Part shown: piece after piece, positions 35,501 through 43,647 of the stretch
How the letters are laid out: the number at the start of each line of letters is the position of its first letter
Numbering within the stretch: the stretch's first letter is position 1
Assembly: GCF_027622855.1 (NCBI RefSeq)
Contig: NZ_JAPZVR010000004.1
Span: forward strand, 190,021 to 254,020
DNA length: 64,000 nucleotides
Reading direction: 5' to 3'
Source of the DNA: Glycomyces algeriensis
GTDB taxonomy: Bacteria > Actinomycetota > Actinomycetes > Mycobacteriales > Micromonosporaceae
Notes under the pieces: model-generated
Told to the model about the DNA's origin: nothing
The model's input: only the letters and a program-made list of their open reading frames with translations
The model's database searches: none
Position numbers and translations under genes: made by a program

Positions 35501-35779
35501 CTACATGCCGCCCGCGACGGCGGGGAGGATGGTCACCTGGTCGCCGTCGGCGAGCGCCGCGTCGAGGCCGCCGATGAACCGCACGTCCTCGTCGTTGATG
35601 TAGACGTTCACGAAGCGGTGCAGGGTGCCCTCGTCGGTCACGATGCGGCCCTTGAGGCCGGCGTGCTCGGAGTCGAGGCTGTCGAACAGCTTCGCGAGGG
35701 TGTCGCCCTCGCCGGAGACGAGCTTCTTGCCGCCGGTGTGGGTGCGGAGGATGGTGGGGACGCGGACTTCAACGGACAT
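35501..35779 (-). CDS. cysO: Sulfur-carrier protein CysO (ThiS/MoaD-like)
   Basis: Ubiquitin-fold sulfur carrier of 92 residues that donates sulfide, as a C-terminal thiocarboxylate, to CysM. It matches mycobacterial CysO along its length (VPTILRTHTGGKKLVSGEGDTL; LHRFVNVYINDEDVRFIGGL; VTILPAVAGG). Unlike the classic form it does not end in Gly-Gly: the last codons read GGC GGC ATG TAG, so a Met follows the diglycine. That Met must be removed before activation. The ATG follows GAAGGA. It is 104 nt downstream of mec. Confidence 0.92.
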   Translation of the reverse strand: MSVEVRVPTILRTHTGGKKLVSGEGDTLAKLFDSLDSEHAGLKGRIVTDEGTLHRFVNVYINDEDVRFIGGLDAALADGDQVTILPAVAGGM

Positions 35780-35883
35780 GATGGATTTTCCTTCGATTCT
35801 CTGAACAGCCCGGCAGGGGCCGTCGGTGTGTCTGACGCGCAGCGGGTACTGCATGGCGAACGCCGGTCGAGCCCGGCGGGAAC

Positions 35884-36366
35884 TCAGGAACAGTCGTAGA
35901 CCGTCGAGTCGGGGGTGTGGGCGAACTTGTAGCTCTGCACCGCCTCCGGCGCACCGGTGACCTCGATGGGCTCCTCGGTGATCACCTCGTCGGCGATGCG
36001 GAACGAGCGGACCTCGGCGATGTCCGGGTCCTTCGTCGTCACCAGCACGTAGTGCGCGCCCGGCAGTCCCAGCTGCGAGGCGATCCCCGCGTCGGAGCGC
36101 GAAGGGTAGGCCTCGGTGTGGGTGTGGGAGTGGTAGGCCACGACGACTTCCTCGTCGTTGTCCCACATCTGGTCGTAGACCTGCTTCCACTCTTCTGAGT
36201 CGAACTCGTAGAAGGTGGCGGAGCGGGCAGCGTTGATCATCGGGATGTGCCTCTTCGGCGCTCCCGTGCCCTCGGGGCCCGCGATGAGACCGCACGCCTC
36301 GTCGGGGTGGTCAGCCCGGGCGTGCGCGACCATCGCCTCGACCAGTTCATGCGCGATCCGCAACAC
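35884..36366 (-). CDS. mec: Mec+ (Mov34/MPN, JAMM) metallopeptidase
   Basis: Zinc peptidase of 160 residues that releases cysteine from the CysO-cysteine adduct. The JAMM motif is complete: Glu in HPDEACGLI, then AYHSHTHTEAYPSRSD (HxH...S..D). I choose the GTG at 36366 (VLRIAHELVEAMVAHA), because it starts at the conserved domain and TACGCT lies 7 nt before it; a longer frame adds 20 unrelated residues. Order mec-cysO-cysM is the same as Rv1334-1336. Divergent from pncB. Confidence 0.9.
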   Translation of the reverse strand: MLRIAHELVEAMVAHARADHPDEACGLIAGPEGTGAPKRHIPMINAARSATFYEFDSEEWKQVYDQMWDNDEEVVVAYHSHTHTEAYPSRSDAGIASQLGLPGAHYVLVTTKDPDIAEVRSFRIADEVITEEPIEVTGAPEAVQSYKFAHTPDSTVYDCS

Positions 36367-36523
36367 GCAAGCAAGCGTACACGCGGCGCGACGGGGCCAG
36401 AAGCCCTCGCTCAGAGCGTGAGACAAGCCTCGCGACCTGCGAGGGGAGGGAATAAACGGGCTGGTGTGAACACCGCTCGCTCACGGGGCCCGCACGTTCC
36501 ACAGGTGCATTACGCTCACCACT

Positions 36524-37819
36524 ATGTCCGTCACGCTGCCGCGCACGCCCCTGTACACCGACCACTACGAGTACACGATGCTCGAAGCGGCCCTCCGCGA
36601 CGGCACCGCCGAGCTGCCGTGCGTCTTCGAGGTCTTCGGCCGCCGCCTGCCCACCGGCCGCCGCTACGGCGTGGTCGCCGGGATCGGCCGCCTCTCCGAG
36701 GCCATCGAGCGCTTCCGCTTCGAGGACAGCGACCTCGAGGACCTCACCTCCCGCGGCGTCGTCAAGCAGTCCACGGCCGAATGGCTCGCCGACTACCGCT
36801 TCAAGGGCGACATCGACATCTACGCCGAGGGCGAGCTCTACTTCCCCGGCTCCCCCATCGTCACCCTCACCGGGACGTTCGCCGAGTGCGTGCTCCTGGA
36901 GACCCTGACTCTCTCGATCCTCAACCACGACAGCGCGATCGCCAGCGCCGCCGCCCGCATGGTCACGGCCGCGCGCGGCCGGCCGATCCTGGAGATGGGC
37001 TCGCGGCGCACGCACGAGGCGGCGGCGATCGCGGCCTCGCGCGCGGCGTACCTCTCCGGGTTCGTGGCCACGTCGAACCTGGAGGCCGGGCGGCGGTACG
37101 ACGTGCCGACGTCGGGCACCAGCGCCCACGCGTTCACGCTCCTGCACAAGTCCGAGGTGGAGGCGTTCCAGGCGCAGATCGACGCGTTCGGCACTGACAC
37201 GACGCTGCTGGTGGACACGTACGACATCACGCAGGGCATCCGCAACGCGATCGCGGTGGCCGGGCCGCGCCTGCGCGCGATCCGCATCGACTCGGGCGAC
37301 CTCGACGTGATGGCCACGGGCGCGCGGGAGCTCCTCGACGAGCTCGGCGCGCACGACACGAAGATCGTGGTCTCCGGCGACCTGGACGAGTTCTCGATCG
37401 CGGCGCTCGCGGCGGCCCCTGTGGACATCTACGGGGCGGGCACGGCGGTCGTGGTCGGCTCGGGCGCGCCCACGGCGCAACTGGTCTACAAACTGGTCGA
37501 AGTGGAGGGTCGTCCGGTCGCGAAGCGCTCGGAGCACAAGGGCACCAACGGAGGTCGCAAAGTGGCGGTGCGCCGGCACAAGCCGACGGGCACCGCTACG
37601 GAGGAAGTGATCGTCTCGCAAGGGGTGCCGGAGTCGATGCCGGGCGACAAGTTGCTGCAGACGCCTTTGTTCCGCGGGGGCGAACTCGTGCAGCAGGCGT
37701 CGCTTGAGGAATCGCGCGAACTGCTGCGCCAGCGGCTCATCTCGATCCCTTGGGAGGGGCTGAAACTCTCCCCCGGCGATCCGGCGATTCCCGTGGTCCA
37801 GCTGCATGGGGGCGAATAG
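36524..37819 (+). CDS. pncB: Nicotinate phosphoribosyltransferase
   Basis: Preiss-Handler enzyme that makes NaMN from nicotinate and PRPP, 431 residues. Family landmarks are LYTDHYEYTMLEAAL at the N-terminus, EVFGRRLPTGRRYGVVAG, the RILEMGSRRTHEAAA-like segment, and VDTYDITQGI. The ATG at 36524 follows TACGCT (36511-36516) by 7 nt, so it is probably leaderless. pncB1 is also close to the mec-cysO-cysM genes in M. tuberculosis. Confidence 0.93.
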   Translation: MSVTLPRTPLYTDHYEYTMLEAALRDGTAELPCVFEVFGRRLPTGRRYGVVAGIGRLSEAIERFRFEDSDLEDLTSRGVVKQSTAEWLADYRFKGDIDIYAEGELYFPGSPIVTLTGTFAECVLLETLTLSILNHDSAIASAAARMVTAARGRPILEMGSRRTHEAAAIAASRAAYLSGFVATSNLEAGRRYDVPTSGTSAHAFTLLHKSEVEAFQAQIDAFGTDTTLLVDTYDITQGIRNAIAVAGPRLRAIRIDSGDLDVMATGARELLDELGAHDTKIVVSGDLDEFSIAALAAAPVDIYGAGTAVVVGSGAPTAQLVYKLVEVEGRPVAKRSEHKGTNGGRKVAVRRHKPTGTATEEVIVSQGVPESMPGDKLLQTPLFRGGELVQQASLEESRELLRQRLISIPWEGLKLSPGDPAIPVVQLHGGE

Positions 37820-37917
37820 CGGCGGCACTTTCGGGATACGATCGACGCGCCCCTGTCCGCGTTCCACCCCCTGTGCCTTCGTAGTACCTGCGATCCTCCC
37901 CGAAAGGAACCGCCCCA

Positions 37918-38694
37918 ATGGTGTTCAGCAAGCTCAAGGCCATTCTCGGTAGTGGCATCCAAGTCGACACGCTCCTGCATGAGAAGCACGTCGTCCCCGG
38001 CGGTGTCCTCAAGGGCGAGGTGCGGATCTCCGGTGCGGAGGTCGACGCCGCGGTGGAGAGCGTCGAGATCGAGTTCACGGCCCTGGTCGAGGACGACAGC
38101 AAGGGCGAGGACGCGGCCGGCGTCGTGCACGACTACTTCCGGGCCGAGATCTCGGGCAAGTTCGACCTCGCGAAGGGCACTGCCCACCCGATCGCGTTCG
38201 AGGTGCAGGTGCCTTGGGAGACGCCGTTCAACAACGTGGCGGAGCGCCCGCTCGTGGGCGGCATGAAGCTGGGCGTCTCGACGCACCTGTCGCTGGACCA
38301 GGCCCTGGACAAGGGCGACCTGGACTGGCTGACGGTGGAGGCGCTGCCGGTGCACCGGGCGGTCTGGGAGGCGCTGGAGGCCTTGGGCTTCGCGTTCCAG
38401 GAGACCGACCTGGAGTTGGGCACGATCCAGGGTTCGACGGTGCCGTTCTACCAGGAGGTCGAGTTCTGGGCGACCGAGGGCGAGTTCCACGGGCGGGTGC
38501 GCGAGCTGGAGGTCGTGTTCGTTTCCGGCGAGGCGAGCACGGATGTGGTGTTCGCTGCGGACAACTCGGCGGAGCTGCTGGCGCCGGACCTGAACTCGAC
38601 GATCCGGTTCTCGCTGCCGACGGCCGAGCCGGGCGATGTGACGGAGACCGTGAAGGCGCAGCTGACGCAGCTGCTGGCGCAGAAGGGCGCATAA
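37918..38694 (+). CDS. Spo0M-family (arrestin-fold) protein
   Basis: A 258-residue protein of the SpoOM/arrestin-like family: MVFSKLKAILGSGIQVDTLLHEKHVVPGGVLKGEVRISGAEVDAAVESVEIEF is the typical start, with IAFEVQVPWETP and the conserved DLDWLTVEALPVHRAVWEAL. In Bacillus Spo0M affects sporulation and cytoskeletal dynamics; the actinobacterial role is not established. GAAAGGA precedes the ATG. A terminator hairpin follows. Confidence 0.88.
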   Translation: MVFSKLKAILGSGIQVDTLLHEKHVVPGGVLKGEVRISGAEVDAAVESVEIEFTALVEDDSKGEDAAGVVHDYFRAEISGKFDLAKGTAHPIAFEVQVPWETPFNNVAERPLVGGMKLGVSTHLSLDQALDKGDLDWLTVEALPVHRAVWEALEALGFAFQETDLELGTIQGSTVPFYQEVEFWATEGEFHGRVRELEVVFVSGEASTDVVFAADNSAELLAPDLNSTIRFSLPTAEPGDVTETVKAQLTQLLAQKGA

Positions 38695-38713
38695 GCCCAG
38701 CTAGACGCTTTGG

Positions 38714-38748
38714 AGGGCGGTTCCGCGGGTCATCGCGGGGCCGCCCTT
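38714..38748 (+). terminator. Terminator after the Spo0M gene
   Basis: Outer stem GGGCGG (38715-38720) with CCGCCC (38741-38746) and inner CCGCG/CGCGG stem, followed by TTCT. It lies about 20 bp after the stop codon. Confidence 0.75.
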
Positions 38749-38815
38749 CTGCGACTGTGCACATTTACGGCTCCGCAAGCGGTCGCCGTGGTGCCGAGAA
38801 AACCAGGGACCGGAC

Positions 38816-38856
38816 TTGCGCATGTTCTACGTATACGTATAGTCTCTACGTATACG
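38816..38856 (+). promoter_or_regulatory. Promoter with two CGTATACG operators before the EXLDI gene
   Basis: TTGCGC (38816-38821) and TATAGT (38838-38843) with a 16-bp spacer form a plausible promoter. TCTACGTATACG occurs twice (38826-38837 and 38845-38856), 19 bp apart, each with the 8-bp palindrome CGTATACG; one abuts the -10 box upstream and the other covers the likely transcription start. This is the layout of a repressor site, and no regulator gene is adjacent. Confidence 0.6.
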
Positions 38857-38891
38857 AAGGACAGCCCCTAGAAGGAGGTTAAGATGCCGTC

Positions 38892-39410
38892 ATGCCCAAC
38901 AAGACGATCTACGTCGCCGACAAGGACCTGCCGCTCTACACCCGAGCGCAGGAACTCGCGGGAGGCAACCTCTCCAAGGCGATCTCGACGGCGCTCAAGC
39001 GCTACGTCGACGCCGAGGAGGGCCGCCTCGAGGGCTACGAGGAGATCACCGTCCCGGTCGGCCCGGGCTCCGGCCGCAAGCGCCAGCGCCAACGGTTCAC
39101 CGGGGTCAAGCTCGGCGAGTGGGTCCGCTCGGACAACAACAAGGCCGAGATCTACCGGGTCTACCGCTCGCGCTCGGGCAAGTTCGTAATCCACACCGAG
39201 AAGACGCCCGACTTCGTGCACGAGACCAACGAGACGGGCTGGCGCAAGCTCCTCGGCTTCGGCGAGCAGAGCTACGCCATGAACTACGGGGACGCCACGC
39301 TCGAAGTGGTCGAGACCCTCGACGACCTCAAGGCGAAGATCCCTGCCGAGCTGTACCAGATGGTCGCCGCCACGGCCGAGGCTCCGCCCGTGCAGGACCT
39401 CGACATCTAG
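38892..39410 (+). CDS. EXLDI-family protein
   Basis: A 172-residue cytosolic protein of the EXLDI family, named for its C-terminal motif; here the end is VQDLDI, with Gln where the name residue is Glu. The N-terminal TIYVADKDLPLYTRAQELAGGNLSKAISTALKRYV looks like a ribbon-helix-helix-type segment, so DNA binding is possible. Members often lie beside ABC exporters, as here. Two ATGs follow GAAGGAGG: one at 38884 (out of frame) and the chosen one at 38892, which has a long 13-nt spacing. Function is unknown. Confidence 0.75.
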   Translation: MPNKTIYVADKDLPLYTRAQELAGGNLSKAISTALKRYVDAEEGRLEGYEEITVPVGPGSGRKRQRQRFTGVKLGEWVRSDNNKAEIYRVYRSRSGKFVIHTEKTPDFVHETNETGWRKLLGFGEQSYAMNYGDATLEVVETLDDLKAKIPAELYQMVAATAEAPPVQDLDI

Positions 39411-39620
39411 AGCGGCTCGCGCCCAAGCGCACTGACACCCGTCGTCCCGGTCCCGTCCCGGTGGCCGGCCGCGCCTTTCGACCCATGGCCGACCCGGGGC
39501 GGAGCCCTGCCCGCCGACAGTCCACATTGCACTGTCATGGTGCCTGAACATCGAGGTGAAACCGTGTTCGACCTTGGAATGGTGCTCACGCTCTACCCGC
39601 CGCCGCAGCGGCTTTCACCG

Positions 39621-39682
39621 GACCTGACGCCATGTCAGGTCGATGTCAGCGCCGTGTCAGCGGCCCCGGCCAAAGTACTCAC
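39621..39682 (+). promoter_or_regulatory. Inverted repeat and 11-bp-spaced TGTCAG repeats before the ABC operon
   Basis: GACCTGAC (39621-39628) and GTCAGGTC (39634-39641) form a perfect inverted repeat with a 5-bp spacer. TGTCAG then recurs at 39633, 39644 and 39655, exactly 11 bp apart. A TACTCA box (39676-39681) could be the -10. Direct heptamers at 11-bp intervals are the hallmark of SARP-type activator sites. The rest of the 347-bp gap (39411-39757) shows no gene. Confidence 0.55.
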
Positions 39683-39757
39683 ATGCCCGGCGAGGAACAC
39701 CGAACCGGCCGATCCTCTGAACGACGCAGAACAAGAAGACCCCCGAAAGCAGGAATC

Positions 39758-40714
39758 ATGACCACCAAGCCGAACGCCATCGAAGCCCGCAACCTCACCA
39801 AGTCCTACGGCGAGAAGTCCGTCCTCGGCGGCGTCGACATCTCGGTCCCCGAAGGCACCATCTTCTCCCTGCTCGGTCCCAACGGCGCCGGCAAGACCAC
39901 GACGGTCAACATCCTCACCACCTTGATCCCCGCCAGCGGCGGCGAGGCGTTCATCAACGGCAACAACGTCGTGGGCGACGCCGACGCGGTGCGCAAGAGC
40001 ATCGGCGTCACCGGCCAGTTCGCGGCCGTCGACGGCCTGCTCACCGGCCGCGAGAACCTCCACCTCATGGGCCGCCTGCACCACCTGGGCAAGGCGGAGA
40101 CCAAGCGCCGCACCGAGGACCTGCTGGAGCGGTTCGACCTCCTGGACGCCGCGAAGCGCGCCCCGGCCACCTACTCCGGCGGCATGAAGCGCCGCCTCGA
40201 CATCGCGATGTGCCTCATGGGCGACCCGAAGGTGATCTTCCTGGACGAGCCGACCACCGGCCTCGACCCGGCCGGCCGCCGCGTCGTCTGGTCGATCATC
40301 CGCGAACTCGTCAAGGGCGGCACCACGATCTTCCTGACCACGCAGTACCTCGAGGAGGCCGACGAGCTGGCCGACAAGATCGCGGTCCTCAACGGCGGCA
40401 AGATCGTCGCGGAAGGCACCCCCGAGGAGCTCAAGCGGCTCGTCCCCGGCGGCCACGTCAAGCTCCGCCTGCACCGCGCCGACCAGGTCCAGAAGGCCGT
40501 CCAGATCCTCGCCGCCACCGTCTCCGACACGGACCCGCTCGGCGTCCAGGTCGCCGCTGACGGCTCGGTCGAATCGCTGCGCAAGATCCTCGACACCATC
40601 GACCGCGAGGGCATCGAGGTCGACGAGCTCACCGTGCACACGCCGGACCTCGACGACGTCTTCCTGACCCTCACCGGCCACACCACGAACATCGAAGCCG
40701 CGGTCTCCGCGTAA
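39758..40714 (+). CDS. DrrA-type ABC transporter ATP-binding protein
   Basis: A 318-residue ATPase of the daunorubicin-resistance (DrrA) exporter family. Walker A is LLGPNGAGKTTTV, the signature is TYSGGMKRRLDIA, Walker B is VIFLDEPTTGLDP, and the switch His is replaced in the region TTIFLTTQYLEEAD, with Gln as is usual for DrrA. The C-terminal extension with DLDDVFLTLTGH is characteristic. It pairs with the permease 46 nt downstream. The start ATG has AGGAA 5 nt upstream. Confidence 0.9.
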   Translation: MTTKPNAIEARNLTKSYGEKSVLGGVDISVPEGTIFSLLGPNGAGKTTTVNILTTLIPASGGEAFINGNNVVGDADAVRKSIGVTGQFAAVDGLLTGRENLHLMGRLHHLGKAETKRRTEDLLERFDLLDAAKRAPATYSGGMKRRLDIAMCLMGDPKVIFLDEPTTGLDPAGRRVVWSIIRELVKGGTTIFLTTQYLEEADELADKIAVLNGGKIVAEGTPEELKRLVPGGHVKLRLHRADQVQKAVQILAATVSDTDPLGVQVAADGSVESLRKILDTIDREGIEVDELTVHTPDLDDVFLTLTGHTTNIEAAVSA

Positions 40715-40760
40715 CCCGCCCCCCCTGAACCTTTCACCAACGCCCACAAGGAGCATTCCG

Positions 40761-41546
40761 ATGAGCACCCTCGCCTACACCGTTTCCGACACCTCCACGA
40801 TGCTGCGCCGCCAGTTCAAGCACATGCTGCGATACCCGTCGCTGACCCTCATGCTCGTCGGCATGCCGGTGGTCTTCCTCCTCCTGTTCGTCTACGTCTT
40901 CGGCGGGACGATCGGCGACGGCCTCGGCGGCCCGACCGGCGGCCGCGAGGCGTACCTGACCTACCTGACGCCAGGCATGCTCCTGATGGCGATCGTCGCC
41001 GCCGTGCAGGGCACCGCGATCGCCGTCGCCATGGACATGACCGAAGGCATCATCGACCGCTTCCGCACCATGTCGATCGCCCGGGTCTCCGTCCTCACCG
41101 GACACGTGATCGCCTCGGTCATCCAGTCGTTCCTCTGCATCGCCGTCACGCTCGGCGTCGCCATCGCGATCGGCTTCCGCCCCGAGACGGACGCGCTCGG
41201 CTGGGTCGGCCTCGCCGGTGTCCTGCTGCTGATCTCCTTCGGCCTGACCTGGCTCACCGTCGGACTCGGCATGGCCGCCAAGACCGTCGAAGAAGCGTCG
41301 AACACCCCGATGCCGCTGATGCTCCTGCCCTTCTTCGGCTCGGCCTTCGTCCCCACCGACTCGATGCCCACCGTGGTCCAGTACTTCGCCGAGTACCAGC
41401 CCTTCACCCCGTTCATCGAGGTCGTCCGGGCGCTCCTGTTCGGCAACGCGGTCGACGGCCTGGACCTGGGCCTGACCATCGCCTGGTCGCTCGCCTTCGC
41501 ACTGCTGGGCTACACCATCTCGAAGAAGAAGTTCAACAAGCGCTAA
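40761..41546 (+). CDS. DrrB-type ABC transporter permease
   Basis: A 261-residue ABC-2 permease with six hydrophobic helices. Conserved segments are RRQFKHMLRYPSLTLMLVGMPVVFLLLFVYVFG, a periplasmic YLTYLTPGMLLM, the MTEGIIDRFRTMSIARVSVLTGHV coupling helix and LPFFGSAFVPTDSMPTVVQYFAEYQPFTPFIEVVRALL. Together with the ATPase it should form a drug or lipid exporter in the membrane. AAGGAG precedes the ATG. Confidence 0.9.
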   Translation: MSTLAYTVSDTSTMLRRQFKHMLRYPSLTLMLVGMPVVFLLLFVYVFGGTIGDGLGGPTGGREAYLTYLTPGMLLMAIVAAVQGTAIAVAMDMTEGIIDRFRTMSIARVSVLTGHVIASVIQSFLCIAVTLGVAIAIGFRPETDALGWVGLAGVLLLISFGLTWLTVGLGMAAKTVEEASNTPMPLMLLPFFGSAFVPTDSMPTVVQYFAEYQPFTPFIEVVRALLFGNAVDGLDLGLTIAWSLAFALLGYTISKKKFNKR

Positions 41547-41573
41547 GCGCCGCAAGCCAACTCAAAACACCCG

Positions 41574-41608
41574 AGCCCGGCCCCGCACCACGCGGGGCCG
41601 GGCTGTTT
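41574..41608 (+). terminator. Intrinsic terminator after the ABC exporter operon
   Basis: A perfect 13-bp stem (41574-41586 with 41592-41604), 5-nt loop and GTTT tail, 28 bp after the permease stop. Confidence 0.9.
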
Positions 41609-41727
41609 CCATGCCCGCGGACGTCCGGCCCGCCCGCGTGACGGCCGACACGAACGGTCCCGGTGCGATGAATCCGCGCCGGGACCCTCGTCTGCATGGG
41701 TGTACCGACCACACCTGGAGGATTCGC

Positions 41728-41958
41728 ATGACCGCGCCGAAGCCCAATGGCCCGCACTCGTACTTCCCCTCGATCGAGCAGAAGTACGGCCGCCCGATCG
41801 CCGACTGGCTCGCCGACATCGCCGCGAGCGACCTTGACGGCCACAAGGCCCTCGTCGACTGGCTCAAGACCGAGCACGGCATGGGCCACGGCCACGCGAA
41901 CGCACTGGTCACCTACCAGCGCAACCCCGGCAAGTGGCCGGTCTACACCCCCGAGTGA
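41728..41958 (+). CDS. DUF4287 domain protein
   Basis: A 76-residue protein consisting of one DUF4287 domain: SYFPSIEQKYGRPIADWLADIAASDLDGHKALVDWLKTEHGMGHGHANALV. The domain is helical and common in actinobacteria, sometimes fused to DUF5655; its function is not known. The ATG at 41728 has CTGGAGG 6 nt upstream. Confidence 0.85.
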   Translation: MTAPKPNGPHSYFPSIEQKYGRPIADWLADIAASDLDGHKALVDWLKTEHGMGHGHANALVTYQRNPGKWPVYTPE

Positions 41959-42018
41959 GGCAGCGGGCCCGATGCATGAGGCCGGGACGGCCGATCGCCG
42001 CTGCGTAGAGTCGCCGAT

Positions 42019-42492
42019 ATGAGCGAGGACTGGCGGCAGGACCGCATCGGCAGCGCACTGCGAGGCGAGAACCCCATGGTGCTCCGGAGGCTGGGAGCCG
42101 GATTCGCGGTGATCGGGGACGTCCAGTTCCTGCCGGGATACTCGGTGCTTCTCGTGGATGATCCTGCGGTGCAACGACTTTCGGACCTCTCAGCAGCTAG
42201 GCGCATGGAGTTCCTGTCTGGTATGGACAAATTGGGCGAGGCGGTGGAGCGCGCCTGCCGGCGGCTCGACCCCGCCTTCCGACGGGTCAACCTGGAGATC
42301 CTGGGGAACACCGATCCCTACCTTCACGCGCACGTGTGGCCGCGATACGACTGGGAGCCGGCCGAGCTCGTCGGCAGGCCGGTGTGGTTGTACCCGAGGG
42401 AGCACTGGAGCGATGAGCGGTACGCGCTCGGCCCGCAGCACAGTGCACTGCGCGGGGCGATCAGCGAGGAGCTGGGCCGACTCACGTCCTGA
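42019..42492 (+). CDS. HIT-like protein
   Basis: A 157-residue protein resembling HIT-superfamily nucleotide hydrolases. The catalytic-type motif is YLHAHVWPRYDWEP (HxH-x-x-x-R), and LPGYSVLLVDDPAVQRLSDLS is the usual strand before it. The substrate is unknown; relatives cleave dinucleoside polyphosphates or adenylates. The ATG follows TAGAGT (42006-42011) by 7 nt, so it is likely leaderless. Confidence 0.78.
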   Translation: MSEDWRQDRIGSALRGENPMVLRRLGAGFAVIGDVQFLPGYSVLLVDDPAVQRLSDLSAARRMEFLSGMDKLGEAVERACRRLDPAFRRVNLEILGNTDPYLHAHVWPRYDWEPAELVGRPVWLYPREHWSDERYALGPQHSALRGAISEELGRLTS

Positions 42493-42603
42493 CGTGCCAG
42501 AACCCTGACCACGGTACGGCGCGCTCACCGGATCCTCGGGCGGTCTTCACTGGTTCCGCGGCTGCGATGTTCGCCTGGTGCGGGTGTGGTGTACCCATGG
42601 GGC

Positions 42604-43524
42604 ATGGTTCTTCCTGCTGAAGTGGTCGCGCCCGTGATGGTCGAAGTCGGTCGAGGGCACCGCCTGGCGGTGCGTCGACGCGGGGACGGCGGAGTGCCGC
42701 TGCTGCTCGTCCACGGGTTCCCGTGCACCGGCCGGATCTGGTCGCACAATCTCATTCCCTTGGCCGAAGCGGGATTCGACGTCGTCGCCGCGGACCTGCG
42801 CGGCTACGGCGACTCCGATTTCGCGCCCGACGGCTTCTACGACTTCAACGCGTTCAACACCGACCTGACCGGGCTGCTCGACGCCCTCGGGTGGGACAAG
42901 GCCGTCGTGGCCGGACACGACCTCGGCGCGATGATCGCCATCGACATGGCGACCCGCCACCCCGACCGGGTCGAACGCCTGGTCATCCTCGACGACTCCA
43001 TGCCCGAACTCGACGAGGCGTTCACCGCCGCCGGCATCCCGGCCGGACGGCCCAAGCCCGCTGTGTACGACTACCAACGCCGCCAAGGACTCCACGCCGA
43101 TGCCTTGGTCGCCGAGCTGGACACGCCCGAGCGCCGTCGCCGGTACATCGGCGAGTTCTTCGGCCACCGCATGTGGTGCCCACCCGACGCGTTCGGCGAG
43201 GACGACCTGGCCTATCTGACCGAGCCCTATGGCGACGCGGCCCGGCTGCGCGCGTCCTTCGCCGACTACGAGGTCGTCATGGGCGCCAGGAAACTCTCCG
43301 CGCCGGAGATGACCGACCGCCCTGTCCCGCACCGGACGCTGGTCCTCGTCGGCGCCGACCAAGTGACCCTCGGCGAGCACATCGAGGAGAAGTGCGCCAT
43401 CGCCTTCCCCGCCGCGGTCGGCCCGTTCTGGGTCAAGGGCGCCGGGCACTTCATGCCATGGGAGCGGCCCGAGATCGTCAACCGCGCCATCGCATCCTTC
43501 TGCGGCGACCTCCTGGCCGCCTGA
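42604..43524 (+). CDS. Alpha/beta hydrolase (epoxide hydrolase-like)
   Basis: A 306-residue alpha/beta-hydrolase. The oxyanion loop is LLLVHGFPCTGRIWSHNL, the nucleophile elbow is VVAGHDLGAMIA with Asp as nucleophile, as in epoxide hydrolases and dehalogenases, and the catalytic His is in VKGAGHFMPWERPE. I take the ATG at 42604 over a GTG 18 nt upstream. Substrate unknown. Confidence 0.85.
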   Translation: MVLPAEVVAPVMVEVGRGHRLAVRRRGDGGVPLLLVHGFPCTGRIWSHNLIPLAEAGFDVVAADLRGYGDSDFAPDGFYDFNAFNTDLTGLLDALGWDKAVVAGHDLGAMIAIDMATRHPDRVERLVILDDSMPELDEAFTAAGIPAGRPKPAVYDYQRRQGLHADALVAELDTPERRRRYIGEFFGHRMWCPPDAFGEDDLAYLTEPYGDAARLRASFADYEVVMGARKLSAPEMTDRPVPHRTLVLVGADQVTLGEHIEEKCAIAFPAAVGPFWVKGAGHFMPWERPEIVNRAIASFCGDLLAA

Positions 43525-43596
43525 GACGCAACGAATCACTCGATCGCGCTGCCGCAGTGCCGGTCCCGCCGGTCTGCCGCCTCGTAAGCAAGCCTG

Positions 43597-43631
43597 AGCC
43601 CGGCCGCGACACATCGCGGCCGGGCTCTTTG
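43597..43631. terminator. Bidirectional intrinsic terminator
   Basis: A perfect 13-bp stem (43597-43609 with 43614-43626), CACA loop and CTTTGC tail on the plus strand. It lies 72 bp after the hydrolase stop and 21 bp after the convergent DUF397 gene. Confidence 0.85.
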
Positions 43632-43647
43632 CTTGTAGCCCTTGCCC

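Noticed and set aside
38884-39189. ATG at 38884 with better ribosome-binding-site spacing before the EXLDI gene
   Set aside because: It opens a different frame that gives a Ser/Arg/Thr-rich 101-residue peptide without homology features; the EXLDI frame starts at 38892.
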